Part shown: in pieces, positions 46,731-55,392 of the stretch | Position numbering within the stretch: the first letter of the stretch is position 1 | How the letters are laid out: the number at the start of each line of letters is the position of its first letter | Assembly: GCF_001688725.2 (NCBI RefSeq) | Contig: NZ_CP015401.2 | Location: forward strand, 3,038,001 to 3,102,000 | Source of the DNA: Bacteroides caecimuris | GTDB lineage: Bacteria; Bacteroidota; Bacteroidia; Bacteroidales; Bacteroidaceae | DNA: 64,000 bases | Direction: 5' to 3' | Notes under the pieces: model-generated | Seen by the model: only the letters and a program-made list of their open reading frames with translations | Database searches by the model: none | What the model was told of the DNA's origin: nothing | Made by a program: the position numbers and the translations under genes

Positions 46731-46873
46731 CAACCGGAAATAAAAATCCGATGTACCCATATACAAGTGTGCAAATCGCTATACGGCAGAAAAGCACATA
46801 GTCGAGCGGCACATGAGCTATTTGTCAAATTAGCACATTATTTTATATCAACCAATTAAAGAAAAAAAAGATT

Positions 46874-48208
46874 ATGAATGCAGCAAAGGTATTAGACGAT
46901 CTGAAAAGAAGATTTCCCAATGAACCGGAATATCATCAAGCAGTAGAAGAAGTGCTTTCTACTATTGAAGAAGAATACAACAAACACCCGGAGTTTGATA
47001 AAGTAAACTTGATCGAACGTTTGTGTATTCCAGATAGAGTATATCAGTTTCGCGTGACTTGGATGGATGATAAAGGTAATATTCAAACCAACATGGGTTA
47101 CCGTGTTCAGCACAACAACGCGATCGGTCCTTACAAAGGCGGTATCCGTTTCCATTCATCTGTAAACCTTTCTATCTTGAAGTTCCTTGCCTTTGAACAA
47201 ACATTCAAAAACTCACTGACTACGCTGCCGATGGGTGGTGGTAAAGGTGGTTCCGACTTCTCTCCTCGTGGAAAGTCAAATGCTGAAGTAATGCGCTTTG
47301 TACAGTCGTTCATGTTGGAACTGTGGCGTCACATCGGTCCTGAAACGGACGTTCCTGCCGGTGACATCGGTGTTGGTGGCCGTGAAGTAGGTTTCATGTT
47401 CGGTATGTACAAGAAACTGGCTCACGAATTTACCGGAACATTCACAGGTAAGGGCCGCGAATTCGGTGGTTCGCTGATTCGTCCGGAAGCTACCGGTTAT
47501 GGTAACATCTACTTCCTGATGGAAATGCTGAAAACAAAAGGCACTGACCTGAAAGGTAAAGTTTGTCTGGTTTCCGGTTCTGGTAACGTTGCTCAATATA
47601 CAATCGAAAAAGTAATCGAACTGGGTGGTAAAGTAGTTACTTGCTCTGACTCTGACGGTTATATCTACGATCCGGATGGTATCGACCGCGAAAAACTGGA
47701 TTACATCATGGAACTGAAGAATCTGTACCGTGGCCGTATCCGCGAATACGCAGAAAAATATGGTTGCAAATATGTAGAAGGAGCTAAACCTTGGGGTGAA
47801 AAATGTGATATCGCTCTTCCTTCTGCTACTCAAAACGAATTGAATGGCGACCACGCTCGTCAACTGGTAGCAAACGGTTGTATCGCTGTATCTGAAGGAG
47901 CTAACATGCCTTCTACTCCGGAAGCTATCAAAGTGTTTCAGGATGCTAAGATCCTTTACGCTCCGGGTAAAGCTGCTAATGCCGGTGGTGTGTCAGTATC
48001 AGGTCTTGAAATGACTCAAAACTCTATCAAATTGAGCTGGAGCGCTGAAGAAGTAGACGAAAAACTGAAGAGCATCATGAAGAATATCCACGAAGCTTGC
48101 GTTCAGTACGGTACAGAAGCCGACGGATACGTAAACTATGTGAAGGGTGCTAACGTAGCCGGATTCATGAAGGTTGCTAAAGCAATGATGGCACAAGGTA
48201 TCGTGTAA
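46874..48208 (+). CDS. gdhA: NADP-specific glutamate dehydrogenase
   Basis: 444 residues, the usual hexameric GDH length. Glutamate-binding and catalytic segments are MGYRVQHNNAIGPYKGGIRF, PMGGGKGGSDFSPRGKS and PAGDIGVGGREVGFMFG; the dinucleotide fold has VSGSGNVAQYTIEK. It makes glutamate from 2-oxoglutarate and ammonium, the main ammonium entry in Bacteroides. NADP use is inferred from family resemblance. It is monocistronic between a consensus promoter and a terminator. Confidence 0.95.
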   Translation: MNAAKVLDDLKRRFPNEPEYHQAVEEVLSTIEEEYNKHPEFDKVNLIERLCIPDRVYQFRVTWMDDKGNIQTNMGYRVQHNNAIGPYKGGIRFHSSVNLSILKFLAFEQTFKNSLTTLPMGGGKGGSDFSPRGKSNAEVMRFVQSFMLELWRHIGPETDVPAGDIGVGGREVGFMFGMYKKLAHEFTGTFTGKGREFGGSLIRPEATGYGNIYFLMEMLKTKGTDLKGKVCLVSGSGNVAQYTIEKVIELGGKVVTCSDSDGYIYDPDGIDREKLDYIMELKNLYRGRIREYAEKYGCKYVEGAKPWGEKCDIALPSATQNELNGDHARQLVANGCIAVSEGANMPSTPEAIKVFQDAKILYAPGKAANAGGVSVSGLEMTQNSIKLSWSAEEVDEKLKSIMKNIHEACVQYGTEADGYVNYVKGANVAGFMKVAKAMMAQGIV

Positions 48209-48245
48209 TCAGCGAAAGATATATAAGCTATAGTTTATTTAAAGG

Positions 48246-48282
48246 CTCCCGCCTTCCGAAAGGAAGTGCGGGAGTTTTTTTT
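48246..48282 (+). terminator. Terminator after gdhA
   Basis: CTCCCGCCTTCC and GGAAGTGCGGGAG form a strong stem around a GAAA loop, followed by eight Ts. Operator 1 of the hip operon begins within its T-tail at 48281. Confidence 0.93.
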
Positions 48283-48382
48283 ATACCCTATAAGGTATAA
48301 TCCATAAAACCATAACTAAAATTATACCCTAAAGGGTGTAAATCAGAGAAAATACATTATCTTTGTACCCAAAAGGGTATAA
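48281..48382. promoter_or_regulatory. Three palindromic operators and promoter of the hip operon
   Basis: Operator 1 TTATACCCTATAAGGTATAA (48281-48300), operator 2 TTATACCCTAAAGGGTGTAA (48322-48341) and operator 3 TTGTACCCAAAAGGGTATAA (48363-48382). All are 20 bp with the form TTATACCC-N4-GGGTATAA, and the centres are exactly 41 bp apart (four helical turns). A -7 TATCTTTG (48358-48365) overlaps operator 3, so a bound HipB would block initiation. Autorepression is inferred from HipB biology. Confidence 0.85.
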
Positions 48383-48383
48383 T

Positions 48384-48602
48384 ATGAACGATAAATCATT
48401 ATCAGAATACGTAAAGCTAATGCGTAAAGAACATAACTTGACCCAAGTAGAACTCTCCGAAAAATCAGGAGTTGGGTTACGCTTTGTACGCGAACTCGAA
48501 CAAGGCAAACAGACTTTGCGTCTTGATAAAGTAAATCAAGTGCTTAGTCTTTTTGGAACGGAAGTGGGTGTTGTACCAATAAGTAAATTCAACAAGCTAT
48601 GA
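48384..48602 (+). CDS. hipB: HipB-like XRE-family antitoxin/repressor
   Basis: The ATG at 48384 gives 72 residues starting MNDKSLSEYVKLMRKEHNLT; an earlier in-frame ATG at 48363 lies inside operator 3 and the promoter and is rejected. A helix-turn-helix covers about 16-60 (LTQVELSEKSGVGLRFVREL). HipB proteins bind operator palindromes as dimers and repress the operon. The stop overlaps the hipS start (ATGA, 48599-48602). Confidence 0.87.
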   Translation: MNDKSLSEYVKLMRKEHNLTQVELSEKSGVGLRFVRELEQGKQTLRLDKVNQVLSLFGTEVGVVPISKFNKL

Positions 48603-48925
48603 GACAAGCACACATATACTACCAAGACCAGTTGGCAGGATTACTTACAGAAGATGAAAATGGCTATACTTTTCAATATGATGCAGCCTACATTAAATCC
48701 AACGATGCCGACCCTGTCAGCCTCACGCTTCCAATCTCTGAAAAGCCATATACAAGTCTAATATTATTCCCATTCTTTGACGGTCTCATTCCCGAAGGCT
48801 GGCTTTTAGATATTGCCGAGAAAAGTTGGAAGATAAATCGCCGTGACCGTATGTCACTACTCCTTGCCTGTTGCAAAGATTGCATCGGTGCAGTTAGTGT
48901 GATTCCTGTCTTAAATAAAGAATAA
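48599..48925 (+). CDS. hipS: HipS-like protein (HipA N-terminal domain as separate gene)
   Basis: 108 residues matching only the N-terminal subdomain of HipA kinases (QLAGLLTEDENGYTFQYDAA and SLTLPISEKPYTS, then LFPFFDGLIPEGWLLDI, DRMSLLLACCKDCIGAV). In one-piece HipA this domain is fused to the kinase; here the frame ends and the kinase starts in another frame through a TAATG overlap (48923-48927). In the E. coli O127 HipBST system the separate HipS is the antitoxin. I infer the same here. Confidence 0.82.
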   Translation: MRQAHIYYQDQLAGLLTEDENGYTFQYDAAYIKSNDADPVSLTLPISEKPYTSLILFPFFDGLIPEGWLLDIAEKSWKINRRDRMSLLLACCKDCIGAVSVIPVLNKE

Positions 48926-49863
48926 TGATGAACAGATGCCTATATTGTTATCAGGAACTTGGCGAGGGAGAAACTGATTTTCACCCTCAATGCGGAAAAA
49001 AAATATTTGGAAGTAAAACTATCCCCCTCCTACCCTATACCAAAGCAGATATCAAGCAACTTGCCGAACAAGTCATACGTTCACAAACCACACTTACAGG
49101 AGTGCAAGCAAAATTGTCTCTCGATATATCATCGTCCCCCAACCAACCACAACGTTTTACTATCGTAGGTTTATGGGGGCGTTATATTCTCAAACCGCAA
49201 ACGGAGCAATTTAAATATATGCCTGAAGTTGAGGATTTAACAATGCATCTTGCCGAATTGGCTAAAGTAAACGTTGTTCCTCATTCATTGATTCGTTTTG
49301 CCGATGGCGAATTGGCCTATATCACCAAACGCATAGATAGAACCTCGAAGGGTGAAAAGCTGCCAATGGAAGACATGTGTCAGCTTTCGGAACGCCTCAC
49401 AGAATATAAATATAAGGGCTCTTATGAAAAGATAGCAAAAATAATTATGCAATATTCCGCTGTGCCAAAACTTGACGTAATAAATTTCTGGGAACAAGTC
49501 GTTTTCTCATGGCTGACCGGAAATGCGGATATGCATCTAAAAAACTTTTCACTTTATAGTCAGCGTAAAGGCTATTATTCGCTGACTCCGGGATATGACA
49601 TGCTCTCTACGGCACTCCTCATGCCAGAGGACACCGAAGAATTGGCTTTAACACTAAATGGTAAAAAACGCAAAATCAAGCGTTCTGATTTTGAAGTTGC
49701 CATGAATAGCTGCAGTTTGGAGAAAAAGATCATAGACAATCTATTTTCTAAATTTACCAAGGTTGCTGACAAATGGCTGAAGTTCATAGATATTTCTTTC
49801 TTGCCAAAAGATATGAAGCAACAGTATAAGCTGATTATAACAAGGAGGTTAGATTTGTTATAA
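48925..49863 (+). CDS. hipT: HipT-like Ser/Thr kinase toxin
   Basis: 312 residues. The N-terminus has a C-x2-C ... H-x2-C set (Cys5, Cys8, His20, Cys23) that may bind zinc. The Gly-rich loop is TTLTGVQAKLSL (55-66), the region autophosphorylated in HipA/HipT kinases. The catalytic loop is GNADMHLKN (Asp202, Asn207) and the metal Asp225 is in TPGYDMLST. HipT of E. coli phosphorylates tryptophanyl-tRNA synthetase and HipA glutamyl-tRNA synthetase; the target here is unknown. It is the last gene of the operon. A split HipA by frameshift is unlikely, since both junctions are tidy overlaps. Confidence 0.85.
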   Translation: MMNRCLYCYQELGEGETDFHPQCGKKIFGSKTIPLLPYTKADIKQLAEQVIRSQTTLTGVQAKLSLDISSSPNQPQRFTIVGLWGRYILKPQTEQFKYMPEVEDLTMHLAELAKVNVVPHSLIRFADGELAYITKRIDRTSKGEKLPMEDMCQLSERLTEYKYKGSYEKIAKIIMQYSAVPKLDVINFWEQVVFSWLTGNADMHLKNFSLYSQRKGYYSLTPGYDMLSTALLMPEDTEELALTLNGKKRKIKRSDFEVAMNSCSLEKKIIDNLFSKFTKVADKWLKFIDISFLPKDMKQQYKLIITRRLDLL

Positions 49864-50217
49864 AACAGTGTAGAGATGCAAAGAGGAAATAACTTATTTA
49901 TAATATCAATAAAAAAAATTCTTGGGGATTTAACGGCTACTTAAGTTGAAGTAGATTCTTATTTCTTCATCGTGTTCTTCCGCGTTATGAATATTCTCTA
50001 AAAAGGACATAATCGCGCAGAAAGGAGGAAAATAGTGATTAATAATGCAGAAATGAGCAAAATTCGGAATGAATAAAAGAAGATATCTCGTATAAGCGCT
50101 TATCCATCGGACTTTCGGTTGAAAGCGCCCCTAAAACCACTCCATTTTACTTTCAGCCTCTGTGCTATTGAATTTTCTTTTAACATTCTACAGAAATAGC
50201 GATTCAACTCTTTTAAC
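49864..50217. other. Non-coding stretch after hipT
   Basis: About 350 bp without a gene, terminator or repeat that I can support. A TATCTTTG (-7 type) at 50218-50225 precedes the PCMD gene by 36 bp. Confidence 0.5.
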
Positions 50218-50261
50218 TATCTTTGTCCCCTATATAACTCATTAATATTTATAACAGACTG

Positions 50262-51401
50262 ATGAAACTAAAAAAATTATTCGCCGGAATGATATTATGT
50301 CTGGCAGTCGCTTCCTGCATTCAAGATGAAGCTCAAAATGTTGAAGCAGCCATAGACGGATGCAGCGGAAACCACATCCAACAGTATTTGATTGATCGAA
50401 ATGACTTCACCATTCAATTGTATGTATCAAAAGCTGCTGACCCATCCCAAATAAACATCAACTTCGACCTCCCTACTGGAGCTTCTATACAACCAGTACG
50501 ACAATTAACCGGAGACGAAGCTAACGTCTACAACTTTGATGATGAAAACCCTAGAGAATTTAAAGTTACATCAGAAGACGGTGCTTTTTCTGCAACCTAC
50601 ACAATCAAACTTTGGCAAACAGAAATGCCTTTGGTATACGACTTTGAAACTTTAAGTTCAGATGCTCCCTATCACAAATTCTATGAAGATCAATCTTCTG
50701 AAAATGTTATCCGTCGATTAGAGCTTGCTAGTGGAAACCCAGGATTTGAATTAACCAAAATGGCAAAAACACCGGAAGACTACCCCACAGTACGAGCAAA
50801 TGGAGGAGTTGATGGTGGCAAATGTGTAAAACTGACAACGAAGGACACAGGTAGCTTCGGAAGTATGGTAAAAATGTATATTGCTGCAGGAAACTTGTTC
50901 ATCGGTTCGTTTGAAGTGGGACAGGCTTTAAACAACGCAATGAAAGCCACTCGCTTTGGCTTTCCATTCTTCTACTATCCGCTCAAGTTGAAAGGATGGT
51001 ATAAATATAAAGCAGGTGCCAACTTTTCATCAAAAGGAGAAATCATAGAAGGGAGAAAAGATAAATGTGACATCTATGGTGTATTATATGAAACAGATGA
51101 TAATGTACAATTTCTCGATGGCTCTACTTCACTCACTTCACCCAATATTGTAGCTTTGGCACAAAATCTTGATGCACTTCCAGAAACAGATAATTGGAAA
51201 GAATTCAGTTTTAAATTCGAACCGCAGAATGGCAAATCTATTGACCCTAACAAACTAATGAAAGGTATCTACAAACTTGGCATCGTATTCTCTTCCAGTG
51301 CAGACGGTGCAAAATTTGAGGGAGCTGTTGGCAGTACACTTTATATAGACAAAGTGGTAATTGAACATACTTCTAACCCGAGTGAATATCCTGCAAATTA
51401 A
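50262..51401 (+). CDS. PCMD-domain lipoprotein
   Basis: 379 residues with a lipoprotein signal (GMILCLAVASCIQDEAQNVE, lipobox VASC). After an Ig-like N-terminal domain (to ~130), the C-terminal ~240 residues match the PCMD ('putative carbohydrate metabolism') domain of Bacteroides surface lipoproteins: FETLSSDAPY, AAGNLFIGSFE, PLKLKGWYKYKAG and the closing VGSTLYIDKVVIEH. It is probably exposed on the outer membrane and may bind glycan. Its partner, a barrel gene, follows after 27 bp. Similar pairs lie on the opposite strand at 59-64 kb. Confidence 0.82.
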   Translation: MKLKKLFAGMILCLAVASCIQDEAQNVEAAIDGCSGNHIQQYLIDRNDFTIQLYVSKAADPSQININFDLPTGASIQPVRQLTGDEANVYNFDDENPREFKVTSEDGAFSATYTIKLWQTEMPLVYDFETLSSDAPYHKFYEDQSSENVIRRLELASGNPGFELTKMAKTPEDYPTVRANGGVDGGKCVKLTTKDTGSFGSMVKMYIAAGNLFIGSFEVGQALNNAMKATRFGFPFFYYPLKLKGWYKYKAGANFSSKGEIIEGRKDKCDIYGVLYETDDNVQFLDGSTSLTSPNIVALAQNLDALPETDNWKEFSFKFEPQNGKSIDPNKLMKGIYKLGIVFSSSADGAKFEGAVGSTLYIDKVVIEHTSNPSEYPAN

Positions 51402-51428
51402 TAATAAACCCAATCAACCGATAAGATA

Positions 51429-52223
51429 ATGAAGAAAATAATATATAATAAAGTAACAGGAATCATATTCCTTGCAATACTTTTTTCACAGGTGACACAT
51501 GCCCAAAACGAACGTAACAAAGCTCTTATCTACTCATATTTACATGGATGGGAGTATAGCATCAAAGCCGGATTGAGCATTGGGGGTACTTCTCCTCTTC
51601 CCCTACCGAAAGAAATACGTAGTATTGATAGCTACTCTCCCAACATAGCTATCGCTATCGAGGGAAATACCACAAAATGGTTCGGCAAAAACAAAAAATG
51701 GGGAATGACCGCAGGTATACGGCTTGAGAATAAAACGATGACTACTGAAGCTACCGTAAAAAATTATGGTATGAAGATCATCAACACTAATGGTGGCGAG
51801 CTACAAGGTCTTTGGACTGGTGGAGTAAAAACAAAAGTGAAAAATTCATATCTCACCATTCCTGTATTGGCTAATTATAAGATAAGCGACCGTTGGAAAG
51901 TATCACTTGGTCCTTATGTCTCTTATATGTCTGAAGGCAACTTCTCTGGACATGTATATGAAGGGCATCTACGCACACCTGATGAAACAGGTCAGCGTGT
52001 CGACTTCAACGGTGAAAGTATTGCAACTTATGATTTCTCTGACAACTTACGCAAATTTCAATGGGGAGCTCAATTAGGCGGTGAGTGGAAAGCTTTCAAA
52101 CACCTTAATGTCTATGCAGATTTGACATGGGGACTAAACGACATCTTTAAGAAAGACTTTGATACCATCACGTTCGCCATGTACCCCATCTATTTGAATA
52201 TTGGATTTGGATATGCTTTCTAA
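51429..52223 (+). CDS. Outer-membrane beta-barrel protein
   Basis: 264 residues with a signal peptide (MKKIIYNKVTGIIFLAILFS, cut after THAQ). The rest alternates polar and aromatic residues as in porin-like OMP_b-brl barrels (SIKAGLSIGGTSPL, WGMTAGIRLENKTM, KVSLGPYVSYMSEG) and ends in an aromatic (GFGYAF), the C-terminal signal for BAM insertion. Co-transcribed with the PCMD lipoprotein. A terminator follows at 52321. Confidence 0.83.
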   Translation: MKKIIYNKVTGIIFLAILFSQVTHAQNERNKALIYSYLHGWEYSIKAGLSIGGTSPLPLPKEIRSIDSYSPNIAIAIEGNTTKWFGKNKKWGMTAGIRLENKTMTTEATVKNYGMKIINTNGGELQGLWTGGVKTKVKNSYLTIPVLANYKISDRWKVSLGPYVSYMSEGNFSGHVYEGHLRTPDETGQRVDFNGESIATYDFSDNLRKFQWGAQLGGEWKAFKHLNVYADLTWGLNDIFKKDFDTITFAMYPIYLNIGFGYAF

Positions 52224-52320
52224 AAAGGAGGCTTCCGTAAATGTCACGCTTGAAAGTAGAAAAATTCAATAAATTCTAAATTAAAAAAGGCGTATGTCAT
52301 AATGCTCAATTATAAAGATT

Positions 52321-52359
52321 TACCCCTGCTACAGCTACCTGCGGCAGGGGTATTTTTTT
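52321..52359 (+). terminator. Terminator after the PCMD-barrel pair
   Basis: TACCCCTGC and GCAGGGGTA form a perfect 9 bp stem with a 14 nt loop, followed by seven Ts. It separates this unit from the convergent Rpn array. Confidence 0.88.
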
Positions 52360-52485
52360 CAAAAAGGGAGTTTTGACACACTTTTTTCAATTTATATTAA
52401 AAACAACTCAATAAAAAAACAACCCATTCATCGCCTGTTTCATATTTGAGTAATTATAATCCACCAACAATCTCAAATCATTTCT

Positions 52486-53346
52486 TTACAGTTTATCGAT
52501 TTCCGAATCGGAAAGCCCCGTCACCTCGCGGATAGCATCAAAGGACATGCCCATCCGTTTCAATTGACCGGCTATGATACGGCGTTCTTCCGCTTTACCT
52601 TTCGCCATCCCTTCCGCCAAACCTTCGGCTCTCCCCTTCTGCTCGGCAAACTCCATGGTCACCAGACTATCACGATACACCTTGATACTCTCGTCATACT
52701 TCATACGCTCCTCCTTGGAAAGAGAGGCGATGTCGACAATCTTTTCAAGCTTCTCGAATACCGACTTTCGCGCCTTAAAAGGCATTCTGTTCAATGTTTC
52801 CATATTCTTCAGTACATAAATCCAACGTTCAAAATCTGTCACACATTCCTCCTCTTCCTTCCGGAAAGAGGGAAGCTCGATGAAAATAAAACGAAGCTTG
52901 TCGGAGAATTGTTCGTGCGTGTCACGGTCGGAAAGAACGATGTCCGTACGAAGCTTGTGGGGCATATCCTCCAGCCGGAAGTTCATAAAGAAAACACCGT
53001 AAACGGCTTTCAAGTTGAAACGCCAGTCGGCACCCTTCTCGCCCTGACGGGAAACAGCATGGGAAAGGTAATACAAAGCACGTTCGCGGAAGTTGACCTG
53101 CTGGCGGTTCTGCATCTCGACAATAAACTGCTCGCCGTTCTCAGTCGTACAGTAAATGTCGTAGATGACACCACGGTCGCCCATGTATTCCGGGAGAATC
53201 TCTTTATCGAGAAAAGTGATATCAGTGATGCTCTTTTCGTCCACTAGAAGGTCATTGAGAAAATCTATCAGCAAATCTTTGCTGACTTCCTGACCGAAGA
53301 TTTTCTTGAAACCTACGTCCGTGAAAGGGTTGATAAACTTTGCCAT
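52486..53346 (-). CDS. Rpn-family nuclease, array copy 1 (286 aa)
   Basis: The last of four tandem copies in the direction of transcription and the shortest. N-terminal motif NPFTDVGFKKIFGQE (6-20); PD-(D/E)XK core IYDIYCTTENGEQFIVEMQN with Asp63, Glu77 and Gln79. The C-terminal repeat is AEGL-AEGM-AKGK (three tetrads) before AEERRIIAGQLKRMGMSFDA and a final GLSDSEIDKL. Rpn proteins cut DNA and promote recombination or limit phages. A -7 TATCTTTG lies at 53374-53381, 28 bp before the ATG. It ends in KL where the others end in AL. Confidence 0.9.
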   Translation of the reverse strand: MAKFINPFTDVGFKKIFGQEVSKDLLIDFLNDLLVDEKSITDITFLDKEILPEYMGDRGVIYDIYCTTENGEQFIVEMQNRQQVNFRERALYYLSHAVSRQGEKGADWRFNLKAVYGVFFMNFRLEDMPHKLRTDIVLSDRDTHEQFSDKLRFIFIELPSFRKEEEECVTDFERWIYVLKNMETLNRMPFKARKSVFEKLEKIVDIASLSKEERMKYDESIKVYRDSLVTMEFAEQKGRAEGLAEGMAKGKAEERRIIAGQLKRMGMSFDAIREVTGLSDSEIDKL

Positions 53347-53442
53347 GATTGCTTGATTCTATGTTTTATATCACAAAGATAATAACTGAATACAAATTAT
53401 CACTATTTAAAGAGAAGATTCCCACATGAGACCAAACGATAC

Positions 53443-54315
53443 TTATAAAGCATCGATTTCCGAATCGGAAAGTCCCGTCACCTCACGGATAGCATCAAAG
53501 GACATGCCCATCCGTTTCAACTGACCGGCTATGATACATCGTTCTTCCGCTTTACCTTTCGCCATCCCTTTCGCCATCCCTTCCGCCAAACCTTCGGCTC
53601 TCCCCTTCTGCTCGGCAAACTCCATCGTCACCAGACTATCACGATACACCTTGATGCTCTCGTCATACTTCATACGCTCCTCCTTGGAAAGAGAGGCGAT
53701 GTCGACAATCTTTTCAAGCTTCTCGAATACCGACTTTCGCGCCTTAAAAGGCATTCTGTTCAATGTTTCCATATTCTTCAGTACATAAATCCAACGTTCA
53801 AAATCTGTCACGCATTCCTCCTCTTCCTTCCGGAAAGAGGGAAGCTCGATGAAAATAAAACGAAGCTTGTCGGAGAATTGTTCGTGCGTGTCACGGTCGG
53901 AAAGAACGATGTCCGTGCGAAGTTTGTGGGGCATATCCTCCAGACGGAAGTTCATGAAGAAAACACCATATACAGCTTTCAGACCGAAACGCCAATCGGC
54001 ACCCTTCTCGCCTTGGCGGGAAACGGCATGGGAAAGATAATACAAAGCGCGTTCGCGGAAGTTGACCTGCTGGCGGTTCTGCATCTCGACGATAAACTGC
54101 TCGCCGTTCTCAGTCGTACAGTAAATGTCGTAGATGACACCACGGTCGCCCATATACTCGGGCAAGACCTCCTTATCCAGAAAAGTGATATCAGTGATGC
54201 TCTTTTCGTCCACTAGAAGGTCATTGAGAAAATCTATCAGCAAATCTTTGCTGACTTCCTGACCGAAGATTTTCTTGAAACCGACGTCCGTGAAAGGGTT
54301 GATAAACTTTGCCAT
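53443..54315 (-). CDS. Rpn-family nuclease, array copy 2 (290 aa)
   Basis: Nearly identical to its neighbours in residues 1-246. The C-terminal repeat has four tetrads (AEGL-AEGM-AKGM-AKGK). It has Cys in AEERCIIAGQ where the other copies have Arg, and WRFGL at ~110 where others have WRFNL or WRFSL. Nuclease residues Asp63 and Glu77 are intact. The spacer to copy 1 is 96 bp and carries a TATCTTTG -7 element, so each copy may be transcribed on its own. Confidence 0.9.
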   Translation of the reverse strand: MAKFINPFTDVGFKKIFGQEVSKDLLIDFLNDLLVDEKSITDITFLDKEVLPEYMGDRGVIYDIYCTTENGEQFIVEMQNRQQVNFRERALYYLSHAVSRQGEKGADWRFGLKAVYGVFFMNFRLEDMPHKLRTDIVLSDRDTHEQFSDKLRFIFIELPSFRKEEEECVTDFERWIYVLKNMETLNRMPFKARKSVFEKLEKIVDIASLSKEERMKYDESIKVYRDSLVTMEFAEQKGRAEGLAEGMAKGMAKGKAEERCIIAGQLKRMGMSFDAIREVTGLSDSEIDAL

Positions 54316-54411
54316 GGTTGCTTGATTCTATGTTTTATATCACAAAGATAATAACTGAATACGAATTATCACTATTTAAAGAGAAGATTCCCACATGAGA
54401 CCAAACGATAC

Positions 54412-55296
54412 TTATAAAGCATCGATTTCCGAATCGGAAAGCCCCGTCACCTCGCGGATAGCATCAAAGGACATGCCCATCCGTTTCAACTGACCGGCTA
54501 TGATACGGCGTTCTTCCGCTTTACCTTCAGCTTTACCCTCAGCCTTACCTTTCGCCATCCCTTCCGCCAAACCTTCAGCTCTCCCCTTCTGCTCGGCAAA
54601 CTCCATGGTCACCAGACTATCACGATACACCTTGATACTCTCGTCATACTTCACACGCTCCTCCTTGGAAAGAGAGGCGATGTCGACAATCTTTTCAAGC
54701 TTCTCGAATACCGACTTTCGCGCCTTAAAAGGCATTCTGTTCAATGTTTCCATATTCTTCAGTACATAAATCCAACGATCAAAATCTGTCACACACTCCG
54801 CCTCTTCCTTCGTGAAAGAGGGAAGCTCGATGAAAATAAAACGAAGCTTGTCGGAGAATTGTTCGTGCGTGTCACGGTCAGAAAGAACGATGTCCGTACG
54901 AAGTTTGTGGGGCATATTCTCCAGCCGGAAGTTCATAAAGAAAACACCGTAAACGGCTTTCAGGTTAAAACGCCAATCGGCACCCTTCTCGCCTTGGCGG
55001 GAAACGGCATGGGAAAGATAATACAAAGCGCGTTCGCGGAAGTTGACCTGCTGGCGGTTCTGCATCTCGACAATAAACTGCTCGCCGTTCTCAGTCGTAC
55101 AGTAAATGTCGTAGATGACACCACGGTCGCCCATATACTCGGGCAAGACCTCCTTATCCAGAAAAGTGATGTCCGTGATACTCTTTTCGTCCACTAGAAG
55201 ATCATTTAGAAAATCTATCAGCAAGTCCTTGCTGACTTCCTGACCGAAGATTTTCTTGAAACCGACGTCCGTGAAAGGGTTGATAAACTTTGCCAT
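54412..55296 (-). CDS. Rpn-family nuclease, array copy 3 (294 aa)
   Basis: Five tetrads (AEGL-AEGM-AKGK-AEGK-AEGK). Small differences elsewhere: RLENMPHKL instead of RLEDMPHKL, FTKEEAECVTDFDRW instead of FRKEEEECVTDFERW. Catalytic residues are intact. The 96 bp spacer to copy 2 is almost identical to the other spacers. The length grows by four residues from copy to copy, because whole 12 bp units are gained. Confidence 0.9.
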   Translation of the reverse strand: MAKFINPFTDVGFKKIFGQEVSKDLLIDFLNDLLVDEKSITDITFLDKEVLPEYMGDRGVIYDIYCTTENGEQFIVEMQNRQQVNFRERALYYLSHAVSRQGEKGADWRFNLKAVYGVFFMNFRLENMPHKLRTDIVLSDRDTHEQFSDKLRFIFIELPSFTKEEAECVTDFDRWIYVLKNMETLNRMPFKARKSVFEKLEKIVDIASLSKEERVKYDESIKVYRDSLVTMEFAEQKGRAEGLAEGMAKGKAEGKAEGKAEERRIIAGQLKRMGMSFDAIREVTGLSDSEIDAL

Positions 55297-55392
55297 GATT
55301 GCTTGATTCTATGTTTTATATCACAAAGATAATAACTGAATACGAATTATCACTATTTAAAGAGAAGATTCCCACATGAGACCAAACGATAC

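Noticed and set aside
48599..49863. hipA broken by a frameshift
   Set aside because: The two parts are joined by a proper stop-start overlap and the kinase has its own N-terminal zinc-like module, which fits HipS and HipT.
52564..53247. 227-codon frame antisense to Rpn copy 1 and similar frames in the other copies
   Set aside because: They recur only because the Rpn genes are duplicated; each is broken differently among the copies.
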